NCBI RefSeq assembly: GCF_000414115.1
Contig: NZ_AOPZ01000003.1
Location: forward strand, 1 to 61,086
Direction: 5' to 3'
Length of the DNA stretch: 61,086 nt
From: Streptomyces aurantiacus JA 4570
GTDB taxonomy: Bacteria > Actinomycetota > Actinomycetes > Streptomycetales > Streptomycetaceae
Below are positions 16,552-24,446 of the stretch, in pieces. Below the pieces are notes generated by a model. It saw only the letters and a list, made by a program, of their open reading frames with translations. It searched no databases and was not told the origin of the DNA. Each line of letters begins with the position of its first letter. Within the stretch, counting starts at the first letter, position 1. Made by a program: the position numbers and the translations under genes.

Positions 16552-16754
16552 TGCCGATCACATTCCGCAAGAGCCTCCGGCTCCTGCCCGGAGTCCGGCT
16601 CAACATCAACCGGCACTCCTGGTCGATCACGCTCGGCGGCAAGAACGGCCCCCGCCACACCGTCAGCTCCACCGGCCGGCGCACCACCTCCGCCGACCTG
16701 CCCGGCCCCTTCGGCTGGCGCACCACCCACATCCGACGCAACCGAGAGGACTGA
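16551..16754 (+). CDS. DUF4236-type small protein
   Basis: 67 aa. ITFRKSLRLLPGVRLNINRHSWSITLGG, then a Gly/Thr-rich stretch ending in DLPGPFGWRTT, matches the DUF4236 pattern (FRKS..PGVR.N.S..G.S.S.G). The ATG overlaps the previous stop. Members are small beta-rich proteins of unknown role found in many mobile elements. Confidence 0.75.
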   Translation: MPITFRKSLRLLPGVRLNINRHSWSITLGGKNGPRHTVSSTGRRTTSADLPGPFGWRTTHIRRNRED

Positions 16755-16850
16755 AGGACGGCCGCTCACCGCCATGCGCTTCGGCCTCCAGCCCAACCAG
16801 CTCTGATCACCGACGAACTCGCCCACCACAACAAGAAGGAACCAAGCCTG

Positions 16851-16994
16851 ATGAACGACAAGCCCCAGGACAACGACGGCTACGTCGTCACCGAGAAGTC
16901 CGAGGACGGAGCCGACACCGTGATCGTCTCCACCGACGGCGTCACCGTCTACCGGTGCCCCGGCGGCCTGACCGAAGACGAACTCCTCGACTGA
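16851..16994 (+). CDS. Very small acidic protein
   Basis: 47 aa: ATG with AAGGA about ten bases upstream, a beta-rich acidic sequence (DTVIVSTDGVTVYRCPGG) and a regular GC-rich third codon position. No homologue recognised. The reading frame and its place in the operon are the support. Confidence 0.5.
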   Translation: MNDKPQDNDGYVVTEKSEDGADTVIVSTDGVTVYRCPGGLTEDELLD

Positions 16995-17039
16995 GCGCCT
17001 TCGAAACCCAGCTCCTGACACCTGCCCTGGAGGGCTGTC

Positions 17040-17453
17040 ATGCCGTACATCAAGATTGCCCCGGACGCGACCGACTTGGTCGCGGAGCTCATTCGTGAGC
17101 ACCACCGGGCTCGCGGCGGGCGTTACACGATCGATCACTACACGTCGCCTGCCACCGTCGGCCGGTTCGCTACCGAGGGCGGCGCCACCGTCGAAGTTCG
17201 GGCGCTCACCAGGTTCGGCCTGAAGCGCTATCCGAGTCGCGAGGGCATCGTGCAGGTTGGTGCGTCCGCCCTCTGCCACGGTCACGGCTGCGTCGATCCG
17301 CAGCGTGAGGAGCTGTTCGCCGAGGCGGTGTCGTTCGACGACGGCGTGACTGAGGAGATCGCCGCAGCCGTTCTGCCGCTGGTGCAGGCCGCGCGCGAGT
17401 GGGCGCAGGCCCATGCCGAGAAGTGCCGTGCTCAGCCGTACACCGGCCGCTAG
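17040..17453 (+). CDS. Hypothetical protein
   Basis: 137 aa with GGAGGG before the ATG. Alternating beta and helical segments, a CHGHGC cluster near residue 80 that may hold a metal, and a C-terminal helix. No family recognised. Start of a run of small genes separated by hairpins of the GCCGTGAC family. Confidence 0.65.
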   Translation: MPYIKIAPDATDLVAELIREHHRARGGRYTIDHYTSPATVGRFATEGGATVEVRALTRFGLKRYPSREGIVQVGASALCHGHGCVDPQREELFAEAVSFDDGVTEEIAAAVLPLVQAAREWAQAHAEKCRAQPYTGR

Positions 17454-17462
17454 ACCCGGAGC

Positions 17463-17500
17463 GCCGTGACCGCAGGTGTGCTCCGCCTCGCCGTCACGGC
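17463..17500 (+). repeat. Intergenic hairpin, GCCGTGAC family, copy 1
   Basis: GCCGTGAC pairs with GTCACGGC at 17493-17500, just after a stop codon and before the next ribosome site. Three relatives lie at 18014, 18487 and 18979. Confidence 0.6.
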
Positions 17501-17540
17501 TCTCCCCTCAGTCCCTTTGCCTCACAGAGAGGAGCTGGTC

Positions 17541-17738
17541 ATGTCCCGTTGGACCGTGACCCGTCGAGGTGTCGAAGGCCCGGGCATCGGCGGCCAGTAC
17601 ACGTACAGCACCCGCGCCGGGTCCGCCGAGGAGGCGGTCGCGAAGACAGCGGCCAAGGCCGGCCGACTGCATCACCGCCTCAACCGGGGCGACACCGAGC
17701 TCGGTCCCGAGCCGGTCGACATCACCCGCATCAACTGA
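17541..17738 (+). CDS. Small hypothetical protein
   Basis: 65 aa from the ATG with AGAGAGGAG upstream. WTVTRRGVEGPGIGGQYTYSTRAGSAEEAVAKTAAKAGRL suggests a small beta-beta-alpha domain that may bind nucleic acid. No family recognised. Confidence 0.6.
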   Translation: MSRWTVTRRGVEGPGIGGQYTYSTRAGSAEEAVAKTAAKAGRLHHRLNRGDTELGPEPVDITRIN

Positions 17739-17749
17739 AGGAGCCTGTT

Positions 17750-18010
17750 GTGTCCAAGCCTGCCTGGTTGCAGAGCCAGCTCCAAGACCTTGCCCGTTCC
17801 GGCGATGCGCTTGGTGCTGCGGCGGATCAGATGAACGTGTGCCGCGGTATCGCGGCCGACCTGAACGCCAAAGGCCGAGACCACACGGCGGACTCGTTCT
17901 GGCAGGCGGCTGTGGGCGAGTCGCACCGACTGGCTGACCATGCCTCGTCTTACGGCATCGACGTGCACGACATCGGCGCCGAAGCTGCACGCCGCCGCTC
18001 CACCCCCTGA
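17750..18010 (+). CDS. Small hypothetical protein
   Basis: 86 aa from GTG with GAAGGAG upstream. All-helical, with no recognised motif. It follows the previous stop by 11 bases, so it is probably cotranscribed. Confidence 0.6.
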   Translation: MSKPAWLQSQLQDLARSGDALGAAADQMNVCRGIAADLNAKGRDHTADSFWQAAVGESHRLADHASSYGIDVHDIGAEAARRRSTP

Positions 18011-18013
18011 ACT

Positions 18014-18046
18014 GCCGTGGCGACGGGTGCCCTCCGCCGCCACGGC
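18014..18046 (+). repeat. Intergenic hairpin, GCCGTGAC family, copy 2
   Basis: GCCGTGGCG pairs with CGCCACGGC at 18038-18046. Compared with copy 1 the A-U pair has become G-C, so pairing is kept while sequence changes. Confidence 0.6.
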
Positions 18047-18085
18047 CCCAATTTCCTGATCTTCGTCTCTCGAGAGGAGCCCGTG

Positions 18086-18493
18086 ATGGGGCTGTTCGGT
18101 CGCAAGAGGTTCAACGAGATGCCGACTGCCGAGGAGCGGTACCGCGCCGAGCAGGAGGAGGCCGTGCGCGAGCGGCTGGCCCAGGGCGGCCCTACGCCCA
18201 GCGCCGTCCAGCAGGAGAGTTCCCGGCGTTGGAAGCAGCGGCGTGCCGCTACGGCAGAGCGGCGGAAGAAGATCCTCAAGGCGGGCACACTCAACCGCCG
18301 CGGCAACACGGTGATCCTCGAGGGCAACTGGCAGCTGGCCACCGACAAGCTGCCCGAGGGGGACCTCAGCAGCCTGGTGGCCCTGGGCAAGCTCGGCGAC
18401 CTGACCGTGCAGGACTTCCACGCGATGGCGGAAAACCACGGCCCCGACTGCGGCTGCGGACTCGGCCGCCGAACATCGCCCTTCAGGCCGTGA
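18086..18493 (+). CDS. Hypothetical protein
   Basis: 135 aa from the ATG with GAGAGGAG upstream; the longer frame lacks a ribosome site. The N-terminal half is a charged helix rich in Arg/Glu, followed by a beta-rich part (NTVILEGNWQLATDKLP) and a CGCG cluster near the C-terminus. No family recognised. Confidence 0.6.
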   Translation: MGLFGRKRFNEMPTAEERYRAEQEEAVRERLAQGGPTPSAVQQESSRRWKQRRAATAERRKKILKAGTLNRRGNTVILEGNWQLATDKLPEGDLSSLVALGKLGDLTVQDFHAMAENHGPDCGCGLGRRTSPFRP

Positions 18494-18523
18494 CGGCAAG
18501 CGAGCCCCCCTCGCCGCCACAGC
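18487..18523 (+). repeat. Intergenic hairpin, GCCGTGAC family, copy 3
   Basis: GCCGTGACGGC overlaps the stop of the preceding gene and pairs with GCCGCCACAGC at 18513-18523 in 9 of 11 positions. This is the weakest copy. Confidence 0.45.
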
Positions 18524-18624
18524 CCCCAGCCCCCCGCCCGGCCGCTACCCGGGTCTGTGCCGCGAACGCAGGCGGGGGCACGTACCACCCATATCCGACA
18601 TCGATCACCAGACAGGAGAGAGCC

Positions 18625-18819
18625 ATGTCCAAGGACTACGGCGGCGAGGACAGCATCGGGGACGACGTGCACCGGCTCATCGAGGCACGGGACTACCACC
18701 GCGCGCGACAGGAGGCGGCTGAGGAGGCGGGCTCCGCGTCGGCAGAGATCCACGCGTACAACGCCGACCGGTGCCAAGACCTGGCCGAGGACGGCATCCG
18801 CAACGCAAAGAGTCACTGA
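18625..18819 (+). CDS. Small acidic hypothetical protein
   Basis: 64 aa, ATG with GACAGGAGAG upstream. Acidic and helical throughout. No family recognised. Confidence 0.6.
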   Translation: MSKDYGGEDSIGDDVHRLIEARDYHRARQEAAEEAGSASAEIHAYNADRCQDLAEDGIRNAKSH

Positions 18820-18978
18820 CCCTGGCCAGCGCGATAGTTGCTGCTGCTGCCGCGTTGGCGGGTGTGCCGCCGCAGCTGACTGGCGCCTGTGGTCCCGGAC
18901 CTGGTGCCGGGCCGCGGGGAGCCAGTCTCCCAGCGGCCGTGCCTCCCGGCCCGACAGAACCGCAAAACCCCTCAAGCA

Positions 18979-19024
18979 CCGTGGCGGCAGGGATGACCTT
19001 CCCCCGTAGCCCTCGCCGTCACGG
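18979..19024 (+). repeat. Intergenic hairpin, GCCGTGAC family, copy 4
   Basis: CCGTGGCGG pairs with CCGTCACGG at 19016-19024, with one G-U type pair. It lies in a 259-bp gap that otherwise shows no gene. Confidence 0.5.
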
Positions 19025-19078
19025 CCCCAGCCCTCAGCGGCCGCCCGGCCGCCAACTGCACCACACCGAGGAGAACCA

Positions 19079-19279
19079 GTGGCCCAGTACACGATCGACA
19101 CGTCCCAGCAGTGCCCGTCCCTGGACGAGCCGAGCGCCCTGGCCTGGGTCGCCGTTGTCCGCCGCGCCGACGGCAAGCTGCTGCGCACCCGCGAGGGCAC
19201 GGTGCGCTCCAGCCGCCACGCCACCGAGCAGGCCGCGATCGACGACGTCACCACCAAGCTCACCCAGCGCAGCAGTTGA
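19079..19279 (+). CDS. Small hypothetical protein
   Basis: 66 aa from GTG with GAGGAG upstream. A beta-rich core (LAWVAVVRRADGKLLRTREGT) and a C-terminal helix. No family recognised. Followed 10 bp later by a CCAGGTCGCC hairpin. Confidence 0.6.
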   Translation: MAQYTIDTSQQCPSLDEPSALAWVAVVRRADGKLLRTREGTVRSSRHATEQAAIDDVTTKLTQRSS

Positions 19280-19289
19280 CCGCTGCACC

Positions 19290-19334
19290 CCCGGGGCGGC
19301 CGCCAGGTCGCCAAGCTCAGCCGGCCGCCCCGGG
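19290..19334 (+). repeat. CCAGGTCGCCAA hairpin, copy 1
   Basis: The 13-base arm CCCGGGGCGGCCG pairs perfectly with CGGCCGCCCCGGG around a 19-base loop containing CCAGGTCGCCAA and CTCAGC. It lies between the stop at 19279 and the next ribosome site. Confidence 0.75.
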
Positions 19335-19396
19335 CCTCCCACCCCCGCCCGCACCACCCGGCCGCCCGGACAGCCCGGGCACGACAAGGAGCTCGC

Positions 19397-20062
19397 GTGT
19401 TCCGCAACTCCCACGCCAAGCGCACCGACACCCAGCCGCCCCCCACCGACACCCAAGCCGCCCCCGGCACGGCCGAATCCCGGCTGCCGAACCCCGGTCC
19501 CGCAGACGGCACGGCCCCGCCTGCGCGCGCCCGCCGCTTCACCGTTCTCGCCCTGCGCGCGCTCAGCGACCAGAGCATGAATGCCTTCGCCGGCGCCTTG
19601 GCCGTGCTGGTGCTGCTGAACACCCTGCACGTCGGCCCGCACCGGATCGCCTACGCCAGTGCGCGAGACCTGTTGCTGTACGCGGCCCTCACCTACTGCA
19701 TCGCGGTCATCATCTCCAGGGTCAGCGCTGATGCCGCCGACCTGCTCGACCCCGACCGGTGGGACGGCGACATCGCCTTCGAACTCGCCGAGGCCCTGAC
19801 CCGGCTGCGCACCGGCCTCACCGACGGCGCCGACATCGACGACGTCCTGGACTCCCTTGCCGCCAGCGCCCTGGTGCCCGAACTCGCCGCCACCCTGCGG
19901 GCTCTTGCTGAGGAGTACGGCCACCGCGGAGCCGAGGGCGACTACGACGAGAGCCAGCGCCTCCTCGCCGCCGTGCTGCACCTGCGCTGCGCCGTCGAGC
20001 ACATCGGCTACGGCCACACCCAGAACGCAGCGCACCAGGCCGACGCCACGCACCCGCAGTAG
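19397..20062 (+). CDS. Hypothetical membrane protein
   Basis: 221 aa from GTG with AAGGAG upstream. A Pro/Thr-rich N-terminus, two hydrophobic helices (about residues 64-80 and 94-112) and a soluble helical tail. No family recognised. Confidence 0.6.
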   Translation: MFRNSHAKRTDTQPPPTDTQAAPGTAESRLPNPGPADGTAPPARARRFTVLALRALSDQSMNAFAGALAVLVLLNTLHVGPHRIAYASARDLLLYAALTYCIAVIISRVSADAADLLDPDRWDGDIAFELAEALTRLRTGLTDGADIDDVLDSLAASALVPELAATLRALAEEYGHRGAEGDYDESQRLLAAVLHLRCAVEHIGYGHTQNAAHQADATHPQ

Positions 20063-20081
20063 CAGCCCCACCCGCGCGCGC

Positions 20082-20128
20082 CCCGGGGACGGCAGCCAGG
20101 TCGCCAAACTCAGCCCGCCGTCCCCGGG
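20082..20128 (+). repeat. CCAGGTCGCCAA hairpin, copy 2
   Basis: The arm CCCGGGGACGGC pairs with GCCGTCCCCGGG. Relative to copy 1 a C-G pair has become A-U on both sides, while the loop core GCCAGGTCGCCAA and CTCAGCC is unchanged. Confidence 0.75.
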
Positions 20129-20197
20129 CCTCCCACCCGCTCCATCCGGAGCAGAGGGCCAGAACCATCGTCCCTCACCACCGCGAGGAGCGGAACC

Positions 20198-20446
20198 ATG
20201 ACCCCCCGAGCGAGCACCACCGCCAAGGACCGCGAGGAACTCCACCAGCGGCTCGACGCCGCCAAGGCCGAGCGCGCCCGGCAGCTCGAACAGGCCGACC
20301 GGCTCCGCACGGCGGCCGAGGCCGCGTTCTGGAGGTCGGTCGCCCGCGCACTGGACGGCGCCTACCACGGCTCCCGCAACGACGCCGCCGCATCCCTCGG
20401 CTACACCCGCGATCACATCCTCAAGAAGACCAAGCAGCACCGCTGA
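20198..20446 (+). CDS. Small HTH-like protein, paralogue of the gene at 31564
   Basis: 82 aa. An N-terminal charged helix (ELHQRLDAAKAERARQLEQ) precedes a helix-turn-helix-like region (GSRNDAAASLGYTRDHILKKTKQHR). The gene at 31564 has the same plan, ending ITRDYILKRTKEHTK. A ribosome site (GAGGAG) is present. Probably a small DNA-binding protein; target unknown. Confidence 0.7.
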   Translation: MTPRASTTAKDREELHQRLDAAKAERARQLEQADRLRTAAEAAFWRSVARALDGAYHGSRNDAAASLGYTRDHILKKTKQHR

Positions 20447-20457
20447 CACACCCGCAC

Positions 20458-20504
20458 CCGGGGGCGGCCGCCAGGTCGCCAACCACTCAGCCGCCCGCCC
20501 CCGG
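20458..20504 (+). repeat. CCAGGTCGCCAA hairpin, copy 3
   Basis: The arm CCGGGGGCGG pairs with CCGCCCCCGG (20495-20504). The loop has a three-base insertion (GCCAGGTCGCCAACCACTCA). It lies directly after the stop at 20446. Confidence 0.7.
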
Positions 20505-20539
20505 CACCTCCCCACCCGCCCTGCCCGAAGGAGCCAGCC

Positions 20540-20779
20540 ATGGGCCTGCGCGACCGCCTGCGCAACGCAACCTACGACGCCATGACCAACCCGGACGGCT
20601 CGCCCGCCTCCGCCCGCCGCGCCACCCAGGCCGCCTCCCTGATCGCCGAGACCGCGGCCGACCACAGCACGACCGCCGCGGCAGCCATCGCCGGGCTCGG
20701 CGCCGCCGCCGTCGCGGCCGAGGGCGCCCTGACCAACTACGTCTACCCGCCCGGCGACTACGCCACCTTCACCGAGTAG
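20540..20779 (+). CDS. Small hypothetical protein
   Basis: 79 aa, ATG with GAAGGAG upstream. Ala-rich with a central hydrophobic stretch (TTAAAAIAGLGAAAVAAEGAL) that could be one membrane helix. No family recognised. Confidence 0.6.
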   Translation: MGLRDRLRNATYDAMTNPDGSPASARRATQAASLIAETAADHSTTAAAAIAGLGAAAVAAEGALTNYVYPPGDYATFTE

Positions 20780-20790
20780 CCACCCCTCGC

Positions 20791-20838
20791 CCCGGGGCGC
20801 GGCCGCCAGGTCGCCAACTCAGCCGGCCGCGCCCCGGG
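20791..20838 (+). repeat. CCAGGTCGCCAA hairpin, copy 4
   Basis: The 15-base arm CCCGGGGCGCGGCCG pairs perfectly with CGGCCGCGCCCCGGG. Compared with copy 1, two extra base pairs are inserted on both sides. The loop is CCAGGTCGCCAACTCAGC. Confidence 0.75.
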
Positions 20839-20884
20839 CCTCCCACCCCGCCCGCCCGAGCCCAGCACAAGGTGGCCCTCCCTC

Positions 20885-21589
20885 ATGCCCGCAGCCCCGC
20901 CCGCCGTCCCTGCCCCCCGGACGTTCTGGTCCGGTGAGGCCCTCGCGGCCGCCGTCGACGAGGTCTTCGCCGAAGCCCTGGCCGAGGAGCTCACCACAGC
21001 CCTGAACGACCCCGGCCGTGCAGCCCGGCCCGCGATCGTCCTGCCCGACACCGACACCCTGATCACCCAGGCGGGCATTGTCACCGGGCCCTGCCCGCCC
21101 GACCCGCCCGCCCCCTCCGCCCTCGAGGACCGTCTGCACACCGCCGCCGGCCTCGGCAAGCAAGCCGCGTGGCTGCTGCTCAAGTACACCCTGCTCACCC
21201 TCACCAGCCCGCTGTGGCTGGGACTGCGCCTGCTCGTGCACGCCCTGGCCAGCCCGCCCCCGCCCGCCCTCGCCCCCAGCCCCGAGCAGCAACAGGCCCT
21301 GAAGGCCGCCGAGTTCCTCGAGCTGACCTCGCAGTACATCCACGAGCGCGGCTGGACGCAGCACACCCTGTCCTCCCACCGCGGCGTGTGCGTGATCGGC
21401 GCCGAGCGCGACCTCATCCGCGCCCGGGCCGCCAGCCGAACCACCGCACGCGACGCCAACACCCACCTGCAGGCCGTCATCGGCACCGCCTACATCCCGT
21501 GGTGGAACGACCGGTTCAGACGCACCGAGGCACAGGTCCACCAGGCGCTGCTCACCGCGGCCGAACGCGCCCGCGCCGCCGCCCAGTAG
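20885..21589 (+). CDS. DUF6197-like protein with a hydrophobic N-terminal half
   Basis: 234 aa. A hydrophobic stretch near residues 98-122 (LLKYTLLTLTSPLWLGLRLLVHAL). The C-terminal 90 residues (LELTSQYIHERGWTQ, GVCVIGAERDLI, YIPWWNDRFRRTEAQVHQALLTAAERA) match the pattern of DUF6197 proteins, which are small and often plasmid- or phage-borne. Function unknown. Confidence 0.65.
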   Translation: MPAAPPAVPAPRTFWSGEALAAAVDEVFAEALAEELTTALNDPGRAARPAIVLPDTDTLITQAGIVTGPCPPDPPAPSALEDRLHTAAGLGKQAAWLLLKYTLLTLTSPLWLGLRLLVHALASPPPPALAPSPEQQQALKAAEFLELTSQYIHERGWTQHTLSSHRGVCVIGAERDLIRARAASRTTARDANTHLQAVIGTAYIPWWNDRFRRTEAQVHQALLTAAERARAAAQ

Positions 21590-21741
21590 CCGCGCCCACC
21601 CCGGCCGGGCCCGATCTGCCCCGCCGCCGTGCCGCCCAGCCCCGCCGCGCCGCTGTCGGGCCGGACGGCGCGGGGACCGGACAGCCGCCAAGCCGCCGGA
21701 CCCAGGACCCCCCTCACCGCCACGACGCCAAGGAGCACCCG

Positions 21742-22245
21742 GTGACCGACGCCGCCACACTCACCCGCACCACATCCGCCACCGCCCAACAGGACCTGAT
21801 CGCCGCCGTGGTCGTCCGCGCCGCCCAGGGCACGCTCGACACCCGCCACGACGTGGCCGTGCTGCTCGAACGCATCGAGGACCTCCAACAGCGGATCGAC
21901 GCCGCCGAGGCCGCGCTGCCCGGCATCACCCACCTCACCCCCGGCGAGCCCGCCGAGCTCACCCTCTACCGCACCGAGCACGAGGACGGCCCGGACACCC
22001 TGCCGCTGAGCCTGTACACCAACCGGGCCGCCGCCCGCGACCACGCCCGCGCCCTTGTCGACAGCGAAGGCATCCCACACAGCGCCACTCCCGCCTGGGT
22101 GCCCGAGCACTCCGGCGACGACGCCATCGAAGAGCTCATCCTCTTCGGCCCCGGCGACGTCGAGGACCCCGATGAGGACGCCACCGGCTACCTCGTGGTC
22201 CCGGTCACCGTGGTCGCCGCCTACACCCCGGAGGCCCAGGAGTGA
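21742..22245 (+). CDS. Hypothetical protein
   Basis: 167 aa from GTG with AAGGAG upstream. An N-terminal coiled-coil-like helix (VLLERIEDLQQRIDAAEAAL), then an acidic alpha/beta domain. The stop overlaps the next start. No family recognised. Confidence 0.65.
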   Translation: MTDAATLTRTTSATAQQDLIAAVVVRAAQGTLDTRHDVAVLLERIEDLQQRIDAAEAALPGITHLTPGEPAELTLYRTEHEDGPDTLPLSLYTNRAAARDHARALVDSEGIPHSATPAWVPEHSGDDAIEELILFGPGDVEDPDEDATGYLVVPVTVVAAYTPEAQE

Positions 22246-22517
22246 TGCGCCCGCGCACCGTCTGGGAGATCGACGTCCCCATGAAGCACCGGCAGGACGA
22301 CTCCCGTACCGGAGTCCACGTCTTCACCGGCCTGGCCGACAACGCCAGCGAAGCCGTCGCCTCGGCCGTACGCGCCTGCGAAATCGCCCGACTGCACGCC
22401 ATGTCCAGCCGGCCGATCCCCGCCGGTACCAGCCGCGTCGACTGGTCCGCCCGCGGGCTGCGCCCGGACTGGGAGCTCTGCTGGGACCGCGCCCAGAAGA
22501 AGCAGATCGTCCTCTGA
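22242..22517 (+). CDS. Hypothetical protein
   Basis: 91 aa. The GTG and the adjacent ATG both overlap the previous stop; GGAG lies just upstream. Sequence VHVFTGLADNASEAVASAVRACEIARLHA suggests a beta-alpha unit. No family recognised. Confidence 0.65.
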   Translation: MMRPRTVWEIDVPMKHRQDDSRTGVHVFTGLADNASEAVASAVRACEIARLHAMSSRPIPAGTSRVDWSARGLRPDWELCWDRAQKKQIVL

Positions 22518-22603
22518 CCGCCCCCGGGGCCGCCCGCCAAGACCCGGACAGCCACACCCCCCCGCCCGCGACACACCACACCGCCCCCCGAACGGAGACC
22601 CCT

Positions 22604-23113
22604 GTGGACCCCACCACCCTGAGCGCCGCCGACCTCTTCACGGACGGACCCGTCCTGGTCGACGACCCGGAAACCAGCATCCTCATCCTCAACGGACACC
22701 ACACCCCCGACAGCGCCGACCGGCTGCTCGCCAGCAGCGCGCCGCACGCCTGGTGGACCTACCACCGCACCATCCCCGCCACCCTGAAGGTCACCTTCAC
22801 CCTGTTCACCCGCCACCACCAGGGCTGCGACGCCACCGGCGAGGACGACCTGGACTGGTGCGGCTGCGCCGAGGACACCAGCGGCGCCCCCATCGCCTAC
22901 CACGCCCGCCCGGCGAACCGCCTGGCCCGCGGCGCGCTGCCGGTCACCTGGATCTACACCTACAGCCCGGCCGGCATCCCGCACGGCGACGAACCCGACT
23001 ACACCGACCCCGCGACCGCCCGCGCCTTCGCCGAGCACCTGCGCGAGCACGGCTGGTTCAGCGACGCCTGCCCCCATCCCGCCCCGCCCGGCCAGCTCCA
23101 GCTCGCCGTCTGA
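22604..23113 (+). CDS. Hypothetical protein
   Basis: 169 aa from GTG with ACGGAG upstream. Contains a CDATGEDDLDWCGC cluster that may bind metal and a repeated aromatic pattern (HAWWTYHRTIPATLKVTFTLF). No family recognised. Confidence 0.65.
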   Translation: MDPTTLSAADLFTDGPVLVDDPETSILILNGHHTPDSADRLLASSAPHAWWTYHRTIPATLKVTFTLFTRHHQGCDATGEDDLDWCGCAEDTSGAPIAYHARPANRLARGALPVTWIYTYSPAGIPHGDEPDYTDPATARAFAEHLREHGWFSDACPHPAPPGQLQLAV

Positions 23114-23131
23114 CACCCGCCCCCCGGCTCA

Positions 23132-23181
23132 GCGCCCCGGGCCCGGCCAGGCCGGAAAAACCGCCGGCCGCCCCGGGGCGC
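23132..23181 (+). terminator. Intergenic GC hairpin with a different loop
   Basis: GCGCCCCGGG pairs with CCCGGGGCGC at 23172-23181. It occupies the same place between genes as the CCAGGTCGCC hairpins but lacks their loop core. Probably a terminator-like element. Confidence 0.45.
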
Positions 23182-23213
23182 CCTGCCCGCACCGCGAGAA
23201 GGAGACCACCACC

Positions 23214-23492
23214 ATGCACACCCTGCGCATCCCGGCGCAGCGCCAGCAGCGCTCCGCCGCCGCCCTCATCCGCGCCATCGCCCACCGCACCCCCCGCCTG
23301 CGGCCCGAGTCCGTCTGCGAGCGCAGCCGCTGCTTCGTCGCTTGGACCGGTGAGGAGGCCGACTGCTGGAACTGCGGCCTGCCCGCCACCTTCCGCAGCG
23401 CCCGCCGCGGCTCCGCCCTCCAGCGGCTCCTGACCGCCGTCGACGCCCACACCCTGCGCACCCGCACCGCCCCGAAGGCGGTCCCGGCATGA
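23214..23492 (+). CDS. Small Cys-containing protein
   Basis: 92 aa, ATG with GAGAAGGAG upstream. Arg-rich N-terminus and a CERSRC...CWNCG arrangement typical of a small zinc site. Its stop overlaps the next ATG by four bases. No family recognised. Confidence 0.65.
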   Translation: MHTLRIPAQRQQRSAAALIRAIAHRTPRLRPESVCERSRCFVAWTGEEADCWNCGLPATFRSARRGSALQRLLTAVDAHTLRTRTAPKAVPA

Positions 23493-23962
23493 GCACCCTG
23501 ACGGCACTGACCGACCTCATCGGCCCCCAGGCCCTCGGCGACCACCTCACCGCCGCCGTTGACGACCTCACCGCCCGCCACCGCATCCCGCGCCCCGACG
23601 CCTACCGGCAGATCACCGACCGCGCTGACGACGGCGACCCCGCGATCCTGGCGGCCACCGGCCAGACCTGGATCCGGCGCGCCGACGTCAGCGCCGAAGA
23701 AGCCCCCGCCAAGCGGCTGGTCATCCTCGAACGCACCACCTTCGACGGGATCTTCGTCCTCTACCGCGACCTCGAGGCGGCCGCCGACGACACCGACGAC
23801 GGCCCCCACTGCCGCCTCACCCCCGCCGACGCCGCGCTCAACGACGGCCGCCGCGGCGCCGACCTGCCCGTTGCCGTGCTGGACCTGTACGAGCTCGAGT
23901 CCTGGTACCCGCCGGAGTTCCTGCTGCCCACCGTCCACCGGCCCGGGGCGCAGACCTCATGA
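23489..23962 (+). CDS. Hypothetical protein
   Basis: 157 aa, overlapping both neighbours by ATGA. Acidic alpha/beta protein (RLVILERTTFDGIFVLYRDLEAA). No family recognised. Confidence 0.65.
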   Translation: MSTLTALTDLIGPQALGDHLTAAVDDLTARHRIPRPDAYRQITDRADDGDPAILAATGQTWIRRADVSAEEAPAKRLVILERTTFDGIFVLYRDLEAAADDTDDGPHCRLTPADAALNDGRRGADLPVAVLDLYELESWYPPEFLLPTVHRPGAQTS

Positions 23963-24168
23963 CCTCCCCCGCCCGAACGACGACGCTCGCCGGGTGCCGG
24001 CAGTGCGCGGGCAGCCCCGCCCTGGTCCTGGACACCATCTCCGGCTCCCGCCTCGACAACGACCGCATCGCCGCCGACCGCGCCCGCCAACTCGGCCACG
24101 GCGCCCACACGCACGCAGACCTCAACACCGACATGCACGTCGTACGCCCCCTCGGAGAACCGACGTGA
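23959..24168 (+). CDS. Small hypothetical protein
   Basis: 69 aa, ATGA overlap at the start and GTGA overlap at the end with the WhiB-like gene. CRQCAG near the N-terminus. No family recognised; the tight coupling supports it as real. Confidence 0.6.
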   Translation: MTSPARTTTLAGCRQCAGSPALVLDTISGSRLDNDRIAADRARQLGHGAHTHADLNTDMHVVRPLGEPT

Positions 24169-24446
24169 GCCCCCGCCTGGCCCCCTGGCCCCGCCTCACC
24201 GGACGCGAGCCCTGCCAAAACCCCGACAACGACCCGGAACTGTGGTCCGGCGGCGACGGCGACCACGAGATCGCCAGCCTGCTCTGCCAGCCGTGCCCGG
24301 CCCGCGAGGACTGCCTCGCCTGGGCCGTCGACCACCCCGGCCCGGCCGGCGACGCCACCTGGGCCGGCACCACCCGCCGCCAACGCCAGCAGCTCCGCCG
24401 TGAATTCGGCATCCCCACCGCACCGAAGGAGGACCCCACTCCGTGA
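24165..24446 (+). CDS. WhiB-family iron-sulfur regulator
   Basis: 93 aa. Four Cys (EPCQ, then CQPCPAREDC) in the WhiB spacing, followed by ATWAGTTRRQRQQLRRE, the Wbl turn and basic tail. The GTG overlaps the previous stop, and its stop overlaps the next GTG. Wbl proteins bind a [4Fe-4S] cluster and usually act with a sigma factor. Plasmid and phage copies can modulate host development. The turn reads WAGT rather than the usual G[VI]WGG, as in divergent members. Confidence 0.88.
   Translation: MSPRLAPWPRLTGREPCQNPDNDPELWSGGDGDHEIASLLCQPCPAREDCLAWAVDHPGPAGDATWAGTTRRQRQQLRREFGIPTAPKEDPTP

Noticed and set aside
15084..16754. Plus-strand open frame running through the GGAAC array and two genes
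   Set aside because: It crosses the array and reads the zinc-ribbon gene in a wrong frame. Only its last 67 codons, the DUF4236 gene, are real.
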